Origin: Bradyrhizobium erythrophlei | Lineage (GTDB): Bacteria > Pseudomonadota > Alphaproteobacteria > Rhizobiales > Xanthobacteraceae | Direction of reading: 5' to 3' | Assembly: GCF_900129425.1 (NCBI RefSeq) | Contig: NZ_LT670817.1 | Location: forward strand, 4,774,001-4,838,000 | DNA: 64,000 nucleotides | Shown here: piece by piece, positions 32,447 to 41,255 of the stretch | Layout: each line of letters begins with the position of its first letter | Position numbering within the stretch: position 1 is the stretch's first letter | Notes under the pieces: model-generated | Seen by the model: only the letters and a program-made list of their open reading frames with translations | What the model was told of the DNA's origin: nothing | Databases searched by the model: none | Program-made: the position numbers and the translations under genes

Positions 32447-35203
32447 ATGAATATCGTCATTGTCGAGTCGCCGGCGAAGGCCAAGACGATCAATAAGTAT
32501 TTGGGGGGCTCCTACGAGGTTCTGGCCTCGTTTGGCCATGTCCGCGATCTCCCGGCCAAGAACGGATCGGTCGATCCGGACGCCAATTTCCAGATGATCT
32601 GGGAAGTCGACCCCAAGGCGGCCGGCCGGCTCAACGACATTGCCAAGGCGCTCAAGGGCGCCGACCGGCTGATCCTCGCAACCGACCCCGATCGCGAGGG
32701 CGAAGCGATTTCATGGCACGTGCTGGAGGTGCTGAAGGAAAAGCGCGCGATCAAGGACCACAAGATCGAACGCGTGGTGTTCAACGCCATCACCAAGCAG
32801 GCGGTGACGGACGCGATGAAGCATCCGCGCCAGATCGATGGCGCGCTGGTCGACGCCTATATGGCGCGCCGCGCGCTGGACTATCTGGTCGGCTTCACGC
32901 TCTCGCCGGTTTTGTGGCGCAAACTGCCGGGCGCGCGCTCGGCGGGCCGGGTGCAGTCGGTGGCGCTGCGGCTGGTCTGCGACCGCGAACTCGAAATCGA
33001 GAAATTCGTGCCCCGCGAATACTGGTCGCTGGTGGCGACCTTGACGACGCCGCGCGGCGACGCGTTCGAGGCGCGACTGGTCGGCGCCGACGGCAAGAAG
33101 ATCCAGCGGCTCGACATCGGCACCGGCGCCGAAGCGGAAGATTTCAAGAAGGCGATCGAGTCGGCCAATTTCACGGTTTCCACGGTCGAGGCAAAGCCGG
33201 CGCGCCGCAATCCGCAGGCGCCGTTCACCACCTCGACACTGCAGCAGGAAGCCAGCCGAAAAATGGGCTTTGCGCCCGCGCACACCATGCGGATCGCGCA
33301 GCGGCTCTATGAAGGCATCGACATCGGCGGCGAGACCACCGGCCTCATCACCTATATGCGTACCGACGGCGTGCAGATCGACAATTCGGCGATCACCCAG
33401 GCGCGCAAGGTGATCGGCGAGGACTACGGCAATGCCTATGTGCCGGAAGCGCCGCGTCAGTATCAGACCAAGGCCAAGAACGCGCAGGAAGCGCACGAGG
33501 CGATCCGCCCCACCGATCTGTCGCGCCGACCGTCCGAGATGCGCCGGCGTCTCGATACCGACCAGGCGCGGCTTTATGAACTGATCTGGATCCGCACCAT
33601 CGCAAGCCAGATGGAATCGGCCGAACTGGAACGCACCACCGTCGATATCGCGGCCAAGGCCGGCTCCCGTGTGCTGGAACTGCGCGCCACCGGCCAGGTG
33701 ATCAAATTCGACGGCTTCCTCGCGCTCTATCAGGAAGGCCGCGACGACGACGGCGACGACGAGGACTCGCGCCGCCTCCCCGCCATGAGCGAGGGCGAAG
33801 CGCTGAAGCGCAAGGATCTCGCCGTCACCCAGCATTTTACCGAACCGCCGCCGCGCTTCTCCGAAGCCTCGCTGGTCAAGCGCATGGAAGAGCTCGGCAT
33901 CGGCCGTCCCTCGACCTATGCGTCGATCCTGCAGGTGCTGAAGGACCGCGGCTACGTCAAGCTCGAGAAGAAGCGCCTGCATGGCGAAGACAAGGGCCGC
34001 GTCGTGGTCGCGTTCCTGGAAAACTTCTTCGCGCGTTACGTCGAATACGATTTCACCGCCGATCTGGAAGGCCAGCTCGACCGCATCTCCAACAACGAGA
34101 TTTCCTGGCAGCAGGTGCTGCGGGATTTCTGGGGCGATTTTATTGGCGCCGTCAACGAGATCAAGGATCTGCGGGTGACGCAGGTGCTGGATGCGCTCGA
34201 CACCATGCTGGGCCCGCACATCTATGCGCCGCGCGAGGACGGCGGCGATCCCCGGCAGTGTCCGACCTGCGGCACCGGCAAGCTGAATCTCAAGGCCGGA
34301 AAATTCGGCGCCTTCGTCGGCTGCTCCAACTATCCGGAATGCCGCTACACCCGTCCGCTCGCCGCCGACAGCGAAGCCAGCGCCGACCGCGTTCTCGGCA
34401 AGGACCCGGTGTCCGGTCTCGACGTGGTGGTGAAGGCCGGACGGTTCGGTCCCTATATCCAGCTCGGCGAACCCAAGGATTATGCGGAAGGCGAAAAGCC
34501 GAAACGCGCGGGCATTCCGAAGAACATGTCGCCTGCCGATATCGACCTCGGGTTGGCGCTCAAACTATTGTCGCTGCCGCGCGAAATCGGCAAGCATCCG
34601 GAGACCGGCGAGCCGATCACCGCGGGTCTCGGCCGTTTCGGCCCCTTCGTGCGCCACGAAAAGACCTATGCCAGCCTCGAGGCGGGCGACGAGGTATTCG
34701 ATATCGGATTGAATCGCGCCGTCACGCTGATCGCCGAACGGATTGCGAAGGGCCCAAGCGGCCGCCGCTTCGGCGCCGATCCCGGCAAGCCGCTGGGCGA
34801 TCATCCGACCCTTGGCGCGGTTGCGGTCAAGAGCGGACGCTACGGCGCCTATGTCACGGCCGGCGGCGTCAATGCCACCATCCCGAGCGACAAGACCCAG
34901 GACACCATTACGCTGCCGGAAGCCATTGCGTTGATCGACGAGCGCGTGGCGAAGGGCGGCGGCAAGCCGAAGCGTGGCGCCAAGAAAGCCAAGCCAGCCA
35001 AAGCGGCAAAGCCCGCCAAGGCCGATGCGGACGCCAAGACCCCCAAACCCGCCAAGAAGGCAGCGGCCAAGAAATCCGCGGCCAAACCGAAATCGGAGGC
35101 CATCAGCAAGGCGCGCGCGCCGGTGACGCCGACGGCCAAAACTTCGCCTTCCAAGGCGGCAAAGCCCGTCGCCAAGAAAAGCGCCGGCAAGGCAAGCGGA
35201 TAG
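32447..35203 (+). CDS. topA: DNA topoisomerase I
   Basis: A 918-residue type IA topoisomerase that relaxes negative supercoils. The Toprim start MNIVIVESPAKAKTINKYLG and DPDREGEAISWH are clear. The active-site Tyr303 lies in GLITYMRTDG. A zinc-binding module (CPTCGTGKLNLK...CSNYPECRY) is near residue 605, followed by repeated GRFGPYI / GRFGPFV / GRYGAYV modules. A long Lys/Ala/Pro-rich tail after about residue 840 will bind DNA. The ATG at 32447 gives the standard N terminus. rnr starts two bases after the stop. Confidence 0.97.
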   Translation: MNIVIVESPAKAKTINKYLGGSYEVLASFGHVRDLPAKNGSVDPDANFQMIWEVDPKAAGRLNDIAKALKGADRLILATDPDREGEAISWHVLEVLKEKRAIKDHKIERVVFNAITKQAVTDAMKHPRQIDGALVDAYMARRALDYLVGFTLSPVLWRKLPGARSAGRVQSVALRLVCDRELEIEKFVPREYWSLVATLTTPRGDAFEARLVGADGKKIQRLDIGTGAEAEDFKKAIESANFTVSTVEAKPARRNPQAPFTTSTLQQEASRKMGFAPAHTMRIAQRLYEGIDIGGETTGLITYMRTDGVQIDNSAITQARKVIGEDYGNAYVPEAPRQYQTKAKNAQEAHEAIRPTDLSRRPSEMRRRLDTDQARLYELIWIRTIASQMESAELERTTVDIAAKAGSRVLELRATGQVIKFDGFLALYQEGRDDDGDDEDSRRLPAMSEGEALKRKDLAVTQHFTEPPPRFSEASLVKRMEELGIGRPSTYASILQVLKDRGYVKLEKKRLHGEDKGRVVVAFLENFFARYVEYDFTADLEGQLDRISNNEISWQQVLRDFWGDFIGAVNEIKDLRVTQVLDALDTMLGPHIYAPREDGGDPRQCPTCGTGKLNLKAGKFGAFVGCSNYPECRYTRPLAADSEASADRVLGKDPVSGLDVVVKAGRFGPYIQLGEPKDYAEGEKPKRAGIPKNMSPADIDLGLALKLLSLPREIGKHPETGEPITAGLGRFGPFVRHEKTYASLEAGDEVFDIGLNRAVTLIAERIAKGPSGRRFGADPGKPLGDHPTLGAVAVKSGRYGAYVTAGGVNATIPSDKTQDTITLPEAIALIDERVAKGGGKPKRGAKKAKPAKAAKPAKADADAKTPKPAKKAAAKKSAAKPKSEAISKARAPVTPTAKTSPSKAAKPVAKKSAGKASG

Positions 35204-35204
35204 A

Positions 35205-37544
35205 GTGGCCAGGCAGCGCGACAAGGTTTTTCCAGAGCGGGACGCCATCGTCGCCTTCATCCGTGCGCATCCCGGAGAAATCGGAACCCGCGAGATCGCG
35301 CGCGAGTTCGGCCTGAAGAATGCCGACCGCGCCGAGCTGAAGCGAATTTTGCGGGAGCTCGCCGACCACGGCACGATCGAGAAGCGCGGCAAGAAAATAA
35401 AGGAGCCGGCGGCGCTGCCCGCGACATTGATGGCCGACATCACCGGCCGCGACAGCGACGGCGAATTGATCGCGACGCCGGCCGAATGGGACGAGGTCGA
35501 AAGCGGCGAGCCGCCGAAAATCCGCATCCATATCGCGCGCCGGCCGCAGCCGGGTACGGCCGCGGGCGTCGGCGACCGGGCGCTGCTGCGGATCGAAAAG
35601 CTGGAGGAACGCGACAAGGCCGGCACCGTGTACGGCGGACGCGTCATCAAGGTGGTCGATCACGCCAAGACCCGCGTGCTCGGCATCTTTCGCGCCCTGT
35701 CTGGGGGCGGCGGACGGCTTATTCCGGTCGACAAGAAGCAAGCCGGGCGTGAACTGAACATCGCCAAGGCCGACGCCGGCGGCGCCGAGGATGGCGATCT
35801 CGTCAGCGTCGATCTGGTCCGCTCGCGCGGTTTCGGGCTGGCCTCCGGCAAAGTGAAGGAGCGGCTGGGATCGCTGACGTCGGAGAAAGCGGTCAGCCTG
35901 ATCGCGATTCACGCGCACGAGATACCGCAGGCCTTCTCGCCCGCCGCGTTGCGCGAAGCCGAGGACGCAAAGCCCGCAACCCTCAAAGGCCGCGAGGACT
36001 GGCGCGACCTGCCGCTGGTCACCATCGACCCGCCCGACGCCAAGGATCACGACGACGCGGTTCATGCCGAGCCTGATCCCGATCCGAACAACAAGGGCGG
36101 CTACATCGTCACTGTCGCGATCGCCGACGTCGCGTTCTATGTGCGGCCGGGATCGGCGCTGGACCGCGATGCGCTGACGCGCGGCAATTCGGTGTACTTT
36201 CCGGACCGCGTGGTACCGATGCTGCCCGAACGCATCTCCAACGATCTGTGCTCGCTGGTGCCGGGCGAGCCGCGCGGCGCGCTGGCGGTGCGGATGGTTG
36301 TCGGCAATGACGGCCGCAAGCGCTCGCACGGCTTTCATCGCATCCTGATGCGCTCGGCCGCGAAACTGAATTACGCGCAGGCCCAGGCGGCAATCGACGG
36401 GCGGCCCGATGATACCACGGGTCCCCTGCTCGATCCCATCCTCAAGCCGCTGTACGACGCCTATGCGGTCGTCAAGCGCGCGCGCGACGAGCGCGATCCG
36501 CTCGACCTCGACATTCCCGAACGCAAAATTCTCTTGAAGCCCGAGGGCACGGTGGACCGTGTCGTGGTACCGGAGCGGCTGGACGCGCATAAATTGATCG
36601 AGGAGTTCATGATCCTTGCCAATGTCGCCGCGGCCGAAATGCTTGAAAAGAAGGCGCTCCCGCTTATCTATCGGGTGCACGATGAACCGACGCTGGAGAA
36701 GGTTCATAACCTGCAGGAATTCTTGAAAACCCTGGATCTGCCGTTTGCGAAAAGCGGCGCGTTACGTCCCTCGCTGTTCAATCGCGTGCTGGCGCAGGTC
36801 AAGGGGCACGATTCCGAACCGCTGGTGAATGAAGTGGTGTTGCGCTCGCAAGCCCAGGCCGAATACGCCGCCGAGAATTACGGCCATTTCGGCCTGAACC
36901 TGCGGCGTTATGCGCATTTCACCTCGCCGATCAGGCGGTACGCCGACCTCGTCGTGCATCGCGCCTTGATCCGTGGGCTCGGACTTGGCGAAGGCGCGCT
37001 GCCGGAAACCGAGACGGCGGAAGCCTTAAGCGAAGTCGCCGCGCAAATTTCGGTCACCGAACGCCGCGCCATGAAGGCGGAGCGCGAAACCGCCGATCGC
37101 CTGATCGCGCATTTCCTCGCCGACCGCATCGGAGCTACTTTTCAGGGCCGCATCTCCGGCGTCACCCGCGCCGGGCTGTTCGTCAAGCTCAGCGACACCG
37201 GCGCCGACGGCCTGATCCCGATCCGCACGCTGGGCACCGAGTATTTCAATTACGATGAGACACGCCACGCGCTGGTCGGCACACGCAGCGGTGCCATGCA
37301 CCGGCTCGGTGACGTCGTCGATGTGCGTCTGGTAGAAGCAGCCCCGGTAGCCGGCGCGCTGCGGTTCGAACTGCTGTCGGAAGGCACCGTCGCCCCCCGC
37401 GGGCGCAAACGCACGGCAATTTCCAAGCCGCAAGCCAATGCGCATCCCGGCCGCGCCCCGGGCCGGAAAGACCGCAGGCCAGGCAAGGCCAAGTCAGGCA
37501 ACAAGTCCGGCAAATCGAAGAAAGGCAAATCATGGAAACCGTGA
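35205..37544 (+). CDS. rnr: ribonuclease R
   Basis: A 779-residue 3'-5' exoribonuclease that degrades structured RNA. An N-terminal winged helix (FIRAHPGEIGTREIAREFGL) and cold-shock-like domains precede the RNB core, which shows TIDPPDAKDHDDAVHAEPD with the metal-binding aspartates. HFTSPIRRYADLVVHRAL ends the core. An S1 domain (GATFQGRISGVTRAGLFVKLSDTGADGLIP) and a basic Lys/Gly-rich tail follow. It begins with GTG one base after the topA stop codon. The DUF983 gene overlaps its end by 13 bases, so topA-rnr-DUF983 form an operon. Confidence 0.97.
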   Translation: MARQRDKVFPERDAIVAFIRAHPGEIGTREIAREFGLKNADRAELKRILRELADHGTIEKRGKKIKEPAALPATLMADITGRDSDGELIATPAEWDEVESGEPPKIRIHIARRPQPGTAAGVGDRALLRIEKLEERDKAGTVYGGRVIKVVDHAKTRVLGIFRALSGGGGRLIPVDKKQAGRELNIAKADAGGAEDGDLVSVDLVRSRGFGLASGKVKERLGSLTSEKAVSLIAIHAHEIPQAFSPAALREAEDAKPATLKGREDWRDLPLVTIDPPDAKDHDDAVHAEPDPDPNNKGGYIVTVAIADVAFYVRPGSALDRDALTRGNSVYFPDRVVPMLPERISNDLCSLVPGEPRGALAVRMVVGNDGRKRSHGFHRILMRSAAKLNYAQAQAAIDGRPDDTTGPLLDPILKPLYDAYAVVKRARDERDPLDLDIPERKILLKPEGTVDRVVVPERLDAHKLIEEFMILANVAAAEMLEKKALPLIYRVHDEPTLEKVHNLQEFLKTLDLPFAKSGALRPSLFNRVLAQVKGHDSEPLVNEVVLRSQAQAEYAAENYGHFGLNLRRYAHFTSPIRRYADLVVHRALIRGLGLGEGALPETETAEALSEVAAQISVTERRAMKAERETADRLIAHFLADRIGATFQGRISGVTRAGLFVKLSDTGADGLIPIRTLGTEYFNYDETRHALVGTRSGAMHRLGDVVDVRLVEAAPVAGALRFELLSEGTVAPRGRKRTAISKPQANAHPGRAPGRKDRRPGKAKSGNKSGKSKKGKSWKP

Positions 37545-37960
37545 GCACACAGACAAAGGTCTGGACCCGGGATTCCGCATCAGCTGAAAAGCGCGACGTC
37601 TGGACCGCGATAAAGCGCGGATTTCGTGGCCGCTGCCCGCGCTGCGGCGAGGGCAAACTTTTCCGTGCCTTCCTGAAAGTCGACAACAACTGTTCGGTGT
37701 GCGGCCTGGATTTCACGCCGCATCGCGCCGACGACCTGCCCGCGTATCTCGTCATCGTCATCGTCGGCCACATCGTTGTGCCGACGGCCTTGCTGATCGA
37801 AACCAATTACTCGCCGCCTGTGGCGCTGCAGCTTGCGATCTATTTGCCGGTCACGCTGGTCGCCTCGTTGCTGTTGCTGCAACCGGTGAAAGGCGCCGTG
37901 GTCGGAATCCAGTGGGCGTTGCGGATGCACGGATTTGACGAGAAAAATCCTGAGCCGTAG
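37532..37960 (+). CDS. DUF983 family membrane protein
   Basis: A 142-residue protein with an N-terminal zinc-ribbon-like part, RGRCPRCGEGKLF...CSVCGLDFTPHRADDLPAY, containing two CxxC pairs. Two transmembrane segments follow (LVIVIVGHIVVPTALLI and LAIYLPVTLVASLLLLQPV). This is the DUF983 pattern found throughout alphaproteobacteria. The start overlaps the end of rnr. The function is unknown; the metal site suggests nucleic acid or haem-copper assembly roles, which is speculative. Confidence 0.9.
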   Translation: METVSTQTKVWTRDSASAEKRDVWTAIKRGFRGRCPRCGEGKLFRAFLKVDNNCSVCGLDFTPHRADDLPAYLVIVIVGHIVVPTALLIETNYSPPVALQLAIYLPVTLVASLLLLQPVKGAVVGIQWALRMHGFDEKNPEP

Positions 37961-38007
37961 ATCGCGGTCATATAACCAGGAAGCTTGAACGGGTCGGTGG
38001 GAGCGAA

Positions 38008-38757
38008 ATGAGCGAGACGGAAAAGGTTGAAAAAGAACAAGCAGAGAAAGAAGCCGATCATCACCCCTACCGCCGACCCGTTGACGCCGCCACGCTGATC
38101 CTGGTCGATCGCACCGCGGCCATCCCAAAAGTCCTGGTCGGCAAGCGCCACGACAAGGTGGTGTTCATGCCCGGCAAATTCGTCTTTCCGGGCGGGCGTG
38201 TCGACAAGTCAGACAACCGCATTCCCGTTGCCGCGCCGATTCCCGGCGCGCTCGAGGCCAATCTGTTGAAGGGCAGTCCGAAGATCACGCCGTCGCGCGC
38301 GCGATCGCTCGCGATCGCCGCGATCCGCGAGGCCTGCGAAGAAACCGGCCTCTGTCTCGGGCGCAAGAGCAATGGCGCCACGCCTGATCTTGAAGGCCCG
38401 TGGAAGCCTTTCACCGAAGCCGGCCTGTTGCCCGACCCGTCCGGACTGTTTTTGATCGCCCGCGCCATCACCCCGCCCGGCCGTGTTCGGCGCTTCGATA
38501 CCAGGTTCTTCACCGCCGACGCTTCGACCATCACCCATCATGTCGACGGCGTGATCCACGCCGACGCCGAGCTGGTCGAACTGGTCTGGGTCGAGCTGGG
38601 ATCGAAGCCTTTGGCCGATTTGCATCCGATGACCCGGAACGTCCTGAACGAACTCGAAAAGCGCCTCGCGTCGGGTCCGCTGAGCCACGACGCCGCGGTG
38701 CCGTTTTTCCATTTTTATGGCGGCAAGATGCAGAAGGATGTGCTGGGCGCGGCTTGA
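38008..38757 (+). CDS. NUDIX hydrolase
   Basis: A 249-residue NUDIX protein. The Nudix box is split by an insertion: FPGGRVDKSDNR and, about 55 residues later, IAAIREACEETGL, giving G-x5-E...R-E-A-x-E-E-x-G. It would cleave a nucleoside-diphosphate-linked substrate, perhaps NADH or CoA-like; not decidable. It is the fourth gene of topA-rnr-DUF983-NUDIX. About 24 codons at its 3' end plus downstream sequence recur at 44033-44174, and the accessory block starts right after its stop. Confidence 0.92.
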   Translation: MSETEKVEKEQAEKEADHHPYRRPVDAATLILVDRTAAIPKVLVGKRHDKVVFMPGKFVFPGGRVDKSDNRIPVAAPIPGALEANLLKGSPKITPSRARSLAIAAIREACEETGLCLGRKSNGATPDLEGPWKPFTEAGLLPDPSGLFLIARAITPPGRVRRFDTRFFTADASTITHHVDGVIHADAELVELVWVELGSKPLADLHPMTRNVLNELEKRLASGPLSHDAAVPFFHFYGGKMQKDVLGAA

Positions 38758-38825
38758 TGGTGACTCCTCCCCGTCATTCCGGGGCGATGCGAAGCATCGA
38801 ACCCGGAATTTCGAGATTCCGGGTC
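38685..38825. repeat. direct repeat R1, left copy (NUDIX 3' end plus downstream)
   Basis: About 141 bp covering the last 24 codons of the NUDIX gene and the start of the following palindrome are repeated at 44033-44174 in the same orientation with about ten or so mismatches. The two copies bracket 5.2 kb that includes the TetR, peroxiredoxin, antitoxin-like and P450 genes. Confidence 0.85.
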
Positions 38826-38851
38826 GCGCTGCCGCGCGCCCGGAATGACGG
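38772..38851. repeat. intergenic palindromic repeat, family C copy 1
   Basis: CCGTCATTCCGGG opens and CCCGGAATGACGG closes the element. Internal arms are GATGCGAAGCATC and GGAATTTCGAGATTCC. A related copy is at 44120-44202. Confidence 0.8.
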
Positions 38852-38873
38852 ACGATAGATAGATGCGCCAGCT

Positions 38874-38957
38874 CGTAGGATGGGTTGAGCGAAGCGATAC
38901 CCATCAACCGCTATTCAATCCTCGATGGGTTTCGCAAAGGGCTCAACCCATCCTACG
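38874..38957. repeat. intergenic palindromic repeat, family D copy 1
   Basis: CGTAGGATGGGTTGAGC...GCTCAACCCATCCTACG is an 84-bp hairpin with 17-bp perfect ends and an internal TACCCATC/GATGGGT arm. A second copy is at 43357-43440. Confidence 0.85.
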
Positions 38958-38990
38958 CGCTGGGATTTTTAGAGTTAGCGAGGAACCTTG

Positions 38991-39089
38991 ATGGCAACGA
39001 AACACCTTGTCGTCGGCGTCGATTGGTACCGTCCGTATTCCTTGCTGGAGGCCCAAAAGACCGCTCATGAGGCTTTAATTCGCTGGTAG
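38991..39089 (+). pseudogene. possible 32-codon gene remnant (MATKHLVVGVDWYRPYSLLE...)
   Basis: An ATG preceded by GAGGAACC opens a 32-codon frame, MATKHLVVGVDWYRPYSLLE and on to EALIRW, which stops within the 3' end of the convergent tetR gene. The beginning looks like a real N terminus (a WY-x-PYSLLEA segment recalls small rhizobial proteins), but the frame is short and seems cut off by the tetR junction. Probably the truncated start of a lost gene. Confidence 0.35.
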
Positions 39090-39713
39090 CTCCGCGGCGT
39101 AGCGCTCAACGTGACTGAGCGCCATGTCCAACGCCAATTCCAATGGCTGAGAACTGCGAGCCGTCTTTGACAGGAGGATGCCACCTTGAATCGCAGCCAA
39201 TACCGCTACGGCCATCGCTTTTGGGTCGGCGCCGATCCTGATCTGTCCCCTTTCCCTCATACGGCACAAGCCCATTTCAATGACCGCCCCCCAGGCCGCA
39301 AAGCTCTGGTCAAGCTGGTGTCGAGCCTCTTCGGAGCGTGCAGCGAGTTCATTGGCGAGCGAGCCTAGCGGACAACCTCCGACACCACCCTCGGCCCGGT
39401 TCGCCGCGATCATCGCGTCGCGCCAGACCCGCAAAGCCTCAAAGGAGTCGAGGCTTTCAAGATGCAGGGAATTGGCTGCCAGAATGCGGCTAGTCTGAAT
39501 TTCGATCACCTCGCGCACAAGGGCGTCCTTGTTCTCGAAGTAGTGATAAAGCTGAGATCTGCTCGCCCCGGTCGCTTCCATCACCTCATCGAGACTTACG
39601 CGCTCCGCGCCCTTCGCATAGATCAGTTCGGCGGCTGCTTCGACAATGCGCCGTTTGGTCGCCGCTCCTCTCGAGGTCAGAGTGCGCTTTCCCGACTTTG
39701 CGTTTCTACTCAT
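39075..39713 (-). CDS. TetR-family regulator
   Basis: A 212-residue repressor. The N-terminal HTH is RRIVEAAAELIYAKGAERVSLDEVMEATGASRSQLYHYFENKDALVREVI (about residues 21-70), and the C-terminal domain GGCPLGSLANELA...GGILLSKTARSSQPLELALDMALSHV is of the TetR_C type found next to redox enzymes. It is divergent from a peroxiredoxin-like gene, and two matching palindromes lie between them, so it most likely represses that gene and itself. The inducer is unknown. Confidence 0.92.
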   Translation of the reverse strand: MSRNAKSGKRTLTSRGAATKRRIVEAAAELIYAKGAERVSLDEVMEATGASRSQLYHYFENKDALVREVIEIQTSRILAANSLHLESLDSFEALRVWRDAMIAANRAEGGVGGCPLGSLANELAARSEEARHQLDQSFAAWGAVIEMGLCRMRERGQIRIGADPKAMAVAVLAAIQGGILLSKTARSSQPLELALDMALSHVERYAAELPAN

Positions 39714-39728
39714 CGGCTTTGCACCTTA

Positions 39729-39752
39729 AAAATGGACTGGACAGTCCATTTT
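39729..39752. promoter_or_regulatory. TetR operator 1
   Basis: AAAATGGACT-GGAC-AGTCCATTTT: 10-bp perfect arms around a 4-base spacer, 16 bases upstream of the tetR start codon. The TGGACT-N4-AGTCCA core recurs at 39767-39782. Confidence 0.75.
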
Positions 39753-39766
39753 GGCTATCGCATGTC

Positions 39767-39782
39767 TGGACTGATTAGTCCA
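39767..39782. promoter_or_regulatory. TetR operator 2
   Basis: TGGACT-GATT-AGTCCA, the same 6-4-6 core as operator 1, centred 34 bp away and 18 bases upstream of the peroxiredoxin-like ATG. The pair covers both divergent promoters. Confidence 0.72.
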
Positions 39783-39799
39783 CACATAGGGATGCACCC

Positions 39800-40291
39800 A
39801 TGACTCAGCACCTGCAGAACGGCCAACTCTTCCCTGAACTCGAAATTCCCGCCGTGGGCGGTGGGATCCTGAACCTTCCGAGTGATCTTGCCGGATCATA
39901 TGGAGTGATCCTGATCTACCGTGGTCACTGGTGCCCCTTCTGCAATGAGCAGATGACCGCCTTTGCGAGCGCCTCCGATGCGCTTTCGCAAGCGGGTATC
40001 AAGGTCGTGGCCTTCTCGGTCGACAGTGAAGCGGCGACGGCGGAATTCGTCGAGAAGCATCATATACCGTTCAAGCTGGCGCACTCCGCTAACGTCGAGA
40101 CAGTTGTCGGCGCGACTGGCGCCTACGACATGCAATTTCCGACGAGAGGGCATTTCCTGGAGACTACAGGGTTTGTACTTGCTCCGGATGGAACCATCGT
40201 CAATGCGGTTTACTCGAGCCGCGCGATCGGCCGCCTTGTTCCGAGCGACGTGATCCGTCTTGTGGCTTTCATGAAGTCTTTGAAGAAATAA
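39800..40291 (+). CDS. AhpC/TSA-type peroxiredoxin-like protein
   Basis: A 163-residue thioredoxin-fold protein. YRGHWCPFCNEQM (about residues 40-52) has a CPFC pair at the position of the peroxidatic Cys, and GIKVVAFSVDS and FVLAPDGTIVNAVYSS complete the fold. This is the pattern of single-domain AhpC/TSA proteins related to peroxiredoxins; peroxide or organic-peroxide reduction is likely but not proven. It is controlled by the adjacent TetR through two operators. Confidence 0.85.
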   Translation: MTQHLQNGQLFPELEIPAVGGGILNLPSDLAGSYGVILIYRGHWCPFCNEQMTAFASASDALSQAGIKVVAFSVDSEAATAEFVEKHHIPFKLAHSANVETVVGATGAYDMQFPTRGHFLETTGFVLAPDGTIVNAVYSSRAIGRLVPSDVIRLVAFMKSLKK

Positions 40292-40724
40292 CGAAGGGCC
40301 CAGTGCTGGCCTGGTCTCAGGCGTCGCTGGTGGGATGATCGCGATCCTTCTGGCGACCAGCTCCGATGATTCAATGTCTACCTTCTCCGGAATTTCTTGC
40401 CTGAGTTTCGGTCCTTGAATGAACCGTCCTCCTAGGGCAGCGACGAATTTGTCGTAGCGTGTCCCGGCCTGCGCCCGTGCAGCCTTGGCGGCCGGTTCGG
40501 GGAGCGGCGGGGGTGGTGGTCAGCCAGAAGCGGATGAACAGAGCGAGCGTCTCGTCGCACATGTCAGAGAGGTCATGCGCTGTCGCGGATGGCTCGGCGA
40601 CCGTGCAGCTCGTAGGGCGGAATAGCGTAGCGTATTCCGCCAATTAGGCTTGGATCGGCCCAACACGCTTGCCATTGCGCCCTCCGCCCTTTTCCGCACC
40701 TCGCCTAAATGCTATATCTCGGTC
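40292..40724. other. 430-bp gap with palindromes, no supported gene
   Basis: The right part holds a partial palindrome CGTAGGGCGGAATAGCG/CGTATTCCGCC near 40613-40643, resembling repeat ends at 41161-41255. A minus-strand frame around 40340-40520 has protein-like composition (LPEPAAKAARAQAGTRYDKF) but no start, and may be a gene remnant. Confidence 0.4.
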
Positions 40725-40925
40725 ATGACCACCGCCGAAGACATCGAAAAGGCCGTCGAGCAACTTGCGCCGCGCGAACTCGCGCGGTTTCGTGCGTGGT
40801 TCGAGGCCTTCGACGCGGCGCAATTCGATGCTGCCATTGAGCGGGACGCGCGCGCCGGAAAGCTTGATGCGCAGGCCGAAGAGGCTCTCGCCGCGCACCA
40901 CACCGGGCTGCCGCGCGATTTGTGA
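40725..40925 (+). CDS. orphan antitoxin-like small protein
   Basis: A 66-residue acidic-helical protein: MTTAEDIEKAVEQLAPRELARFRAWFEAFDAAQFDAAIERD, then AGKLDAQAEEALAAHHTG. This pattern (A-x-x-L-x-x-F-x-x-W-F-x-x-F-D, then AGKLDxLAEEAL) is that of small antitoxin-type proteins usually followed by a RelE/ParE-like toxin. No toxin gene follows; instead a palindromic repeat begins 24 bases on. The last ~15 codons recur as a fragment at 43055-43113. ATG 40725 is chosen because the longer frame adds unrelated sequence. The family call is from pattern memory. Confidence 0.6.
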   Translation: MTTAEDIEKAVEQLAPRELARFRAWFEAFDAAQFDAAIERDARAGKLDAQAEEALAAHHTGLPRDL

Positions 40926-40950
40926 GGCATTTCGCGTCAGCGATGCAAGC

Positions 40951-41030
40951 GTAGCCCGGATGAGCGCAGCGATATCCGGGATCTTTGCATCGACACAGCT
41001 CCCGCATGTCGCTGCGCTCATCCGGGCTAC
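40951..41030. repeat. palindromic repeat, family E copy 1
   Basis: GTAGCCCGGATGAGCGCAGCGA pairs with TCGCTGCGCTCATCCGGGCTAC across a central GATCTTTGCATCGA region; a long hairpin. Copy 2 at 43147-43226 has lost some complementarity on its right arm. Confidence 0.82.
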
Positions 41031-41064
41031 ACGCTCTCGGTCAAGTAATCTGCGAGGCCAGACG

Positions 41065-41148
41065 CGTCATTGCGAGCGCAGCGAAGCAATCCATAGCGCC
41101 GTGCGGAGAAAGTTGGATTGCTTCGTCGCTTCGCTCCTCGCAATGACG
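41065..41148. repeat. palindromic repeat, family F copy 1
   Basis: CGTCATTGCGAGCGCAGCGAAGCAATCC pairs with GGATTGCTTCGTCGCTTCGCTCCTCGCAATGACG; outer arms are perfect. Copy 2 is at 43261-43342. Confidence 0.82.
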
Positions 41149-41161
41149 TCAAATTGATAGC

Positions 41162-41255
41162 TCGTAGGGCGGATTGGAGCCGAAGGCGTAATCCGCCATG
41201 CCTACATACCGCATACCGATCGGCGCAATACGCTGCGCTATTGCGCCCTACGCGC
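41162..41255. repeat. palindromic repeat related to family D/E ends
   Basis: CGTAGGGCGGATT...AATCCGCC and GGCGCAATACGC...GCGCCCTACG give a broken hairpin whose outer ends CGTAGGGCG/GCGCCCTACG are complementary but for one base. It lies between direct repeat R2 and the P450 region. Confidence 0.6.

Larger units (their letters stand above)
40849..41158. repeat. direct repeat R2, left copy (~310 bp)
   Basis: From the 3' end of the antitoxin-like gene through two palindromes (families E and F) to CAAATTGAT, this block recurs at 43055-43352 in the same orientation with few differences and one ~10-base gap. The copies flank 1.9 kb containing the P450 gene. Confidence 0.88.

Noticed and set aside
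40371..40643. 90-codon minus-strand ORF
   Set aside because: No ribosome-binding site, poor start, crosses a palindrome; perhaps remnants only.
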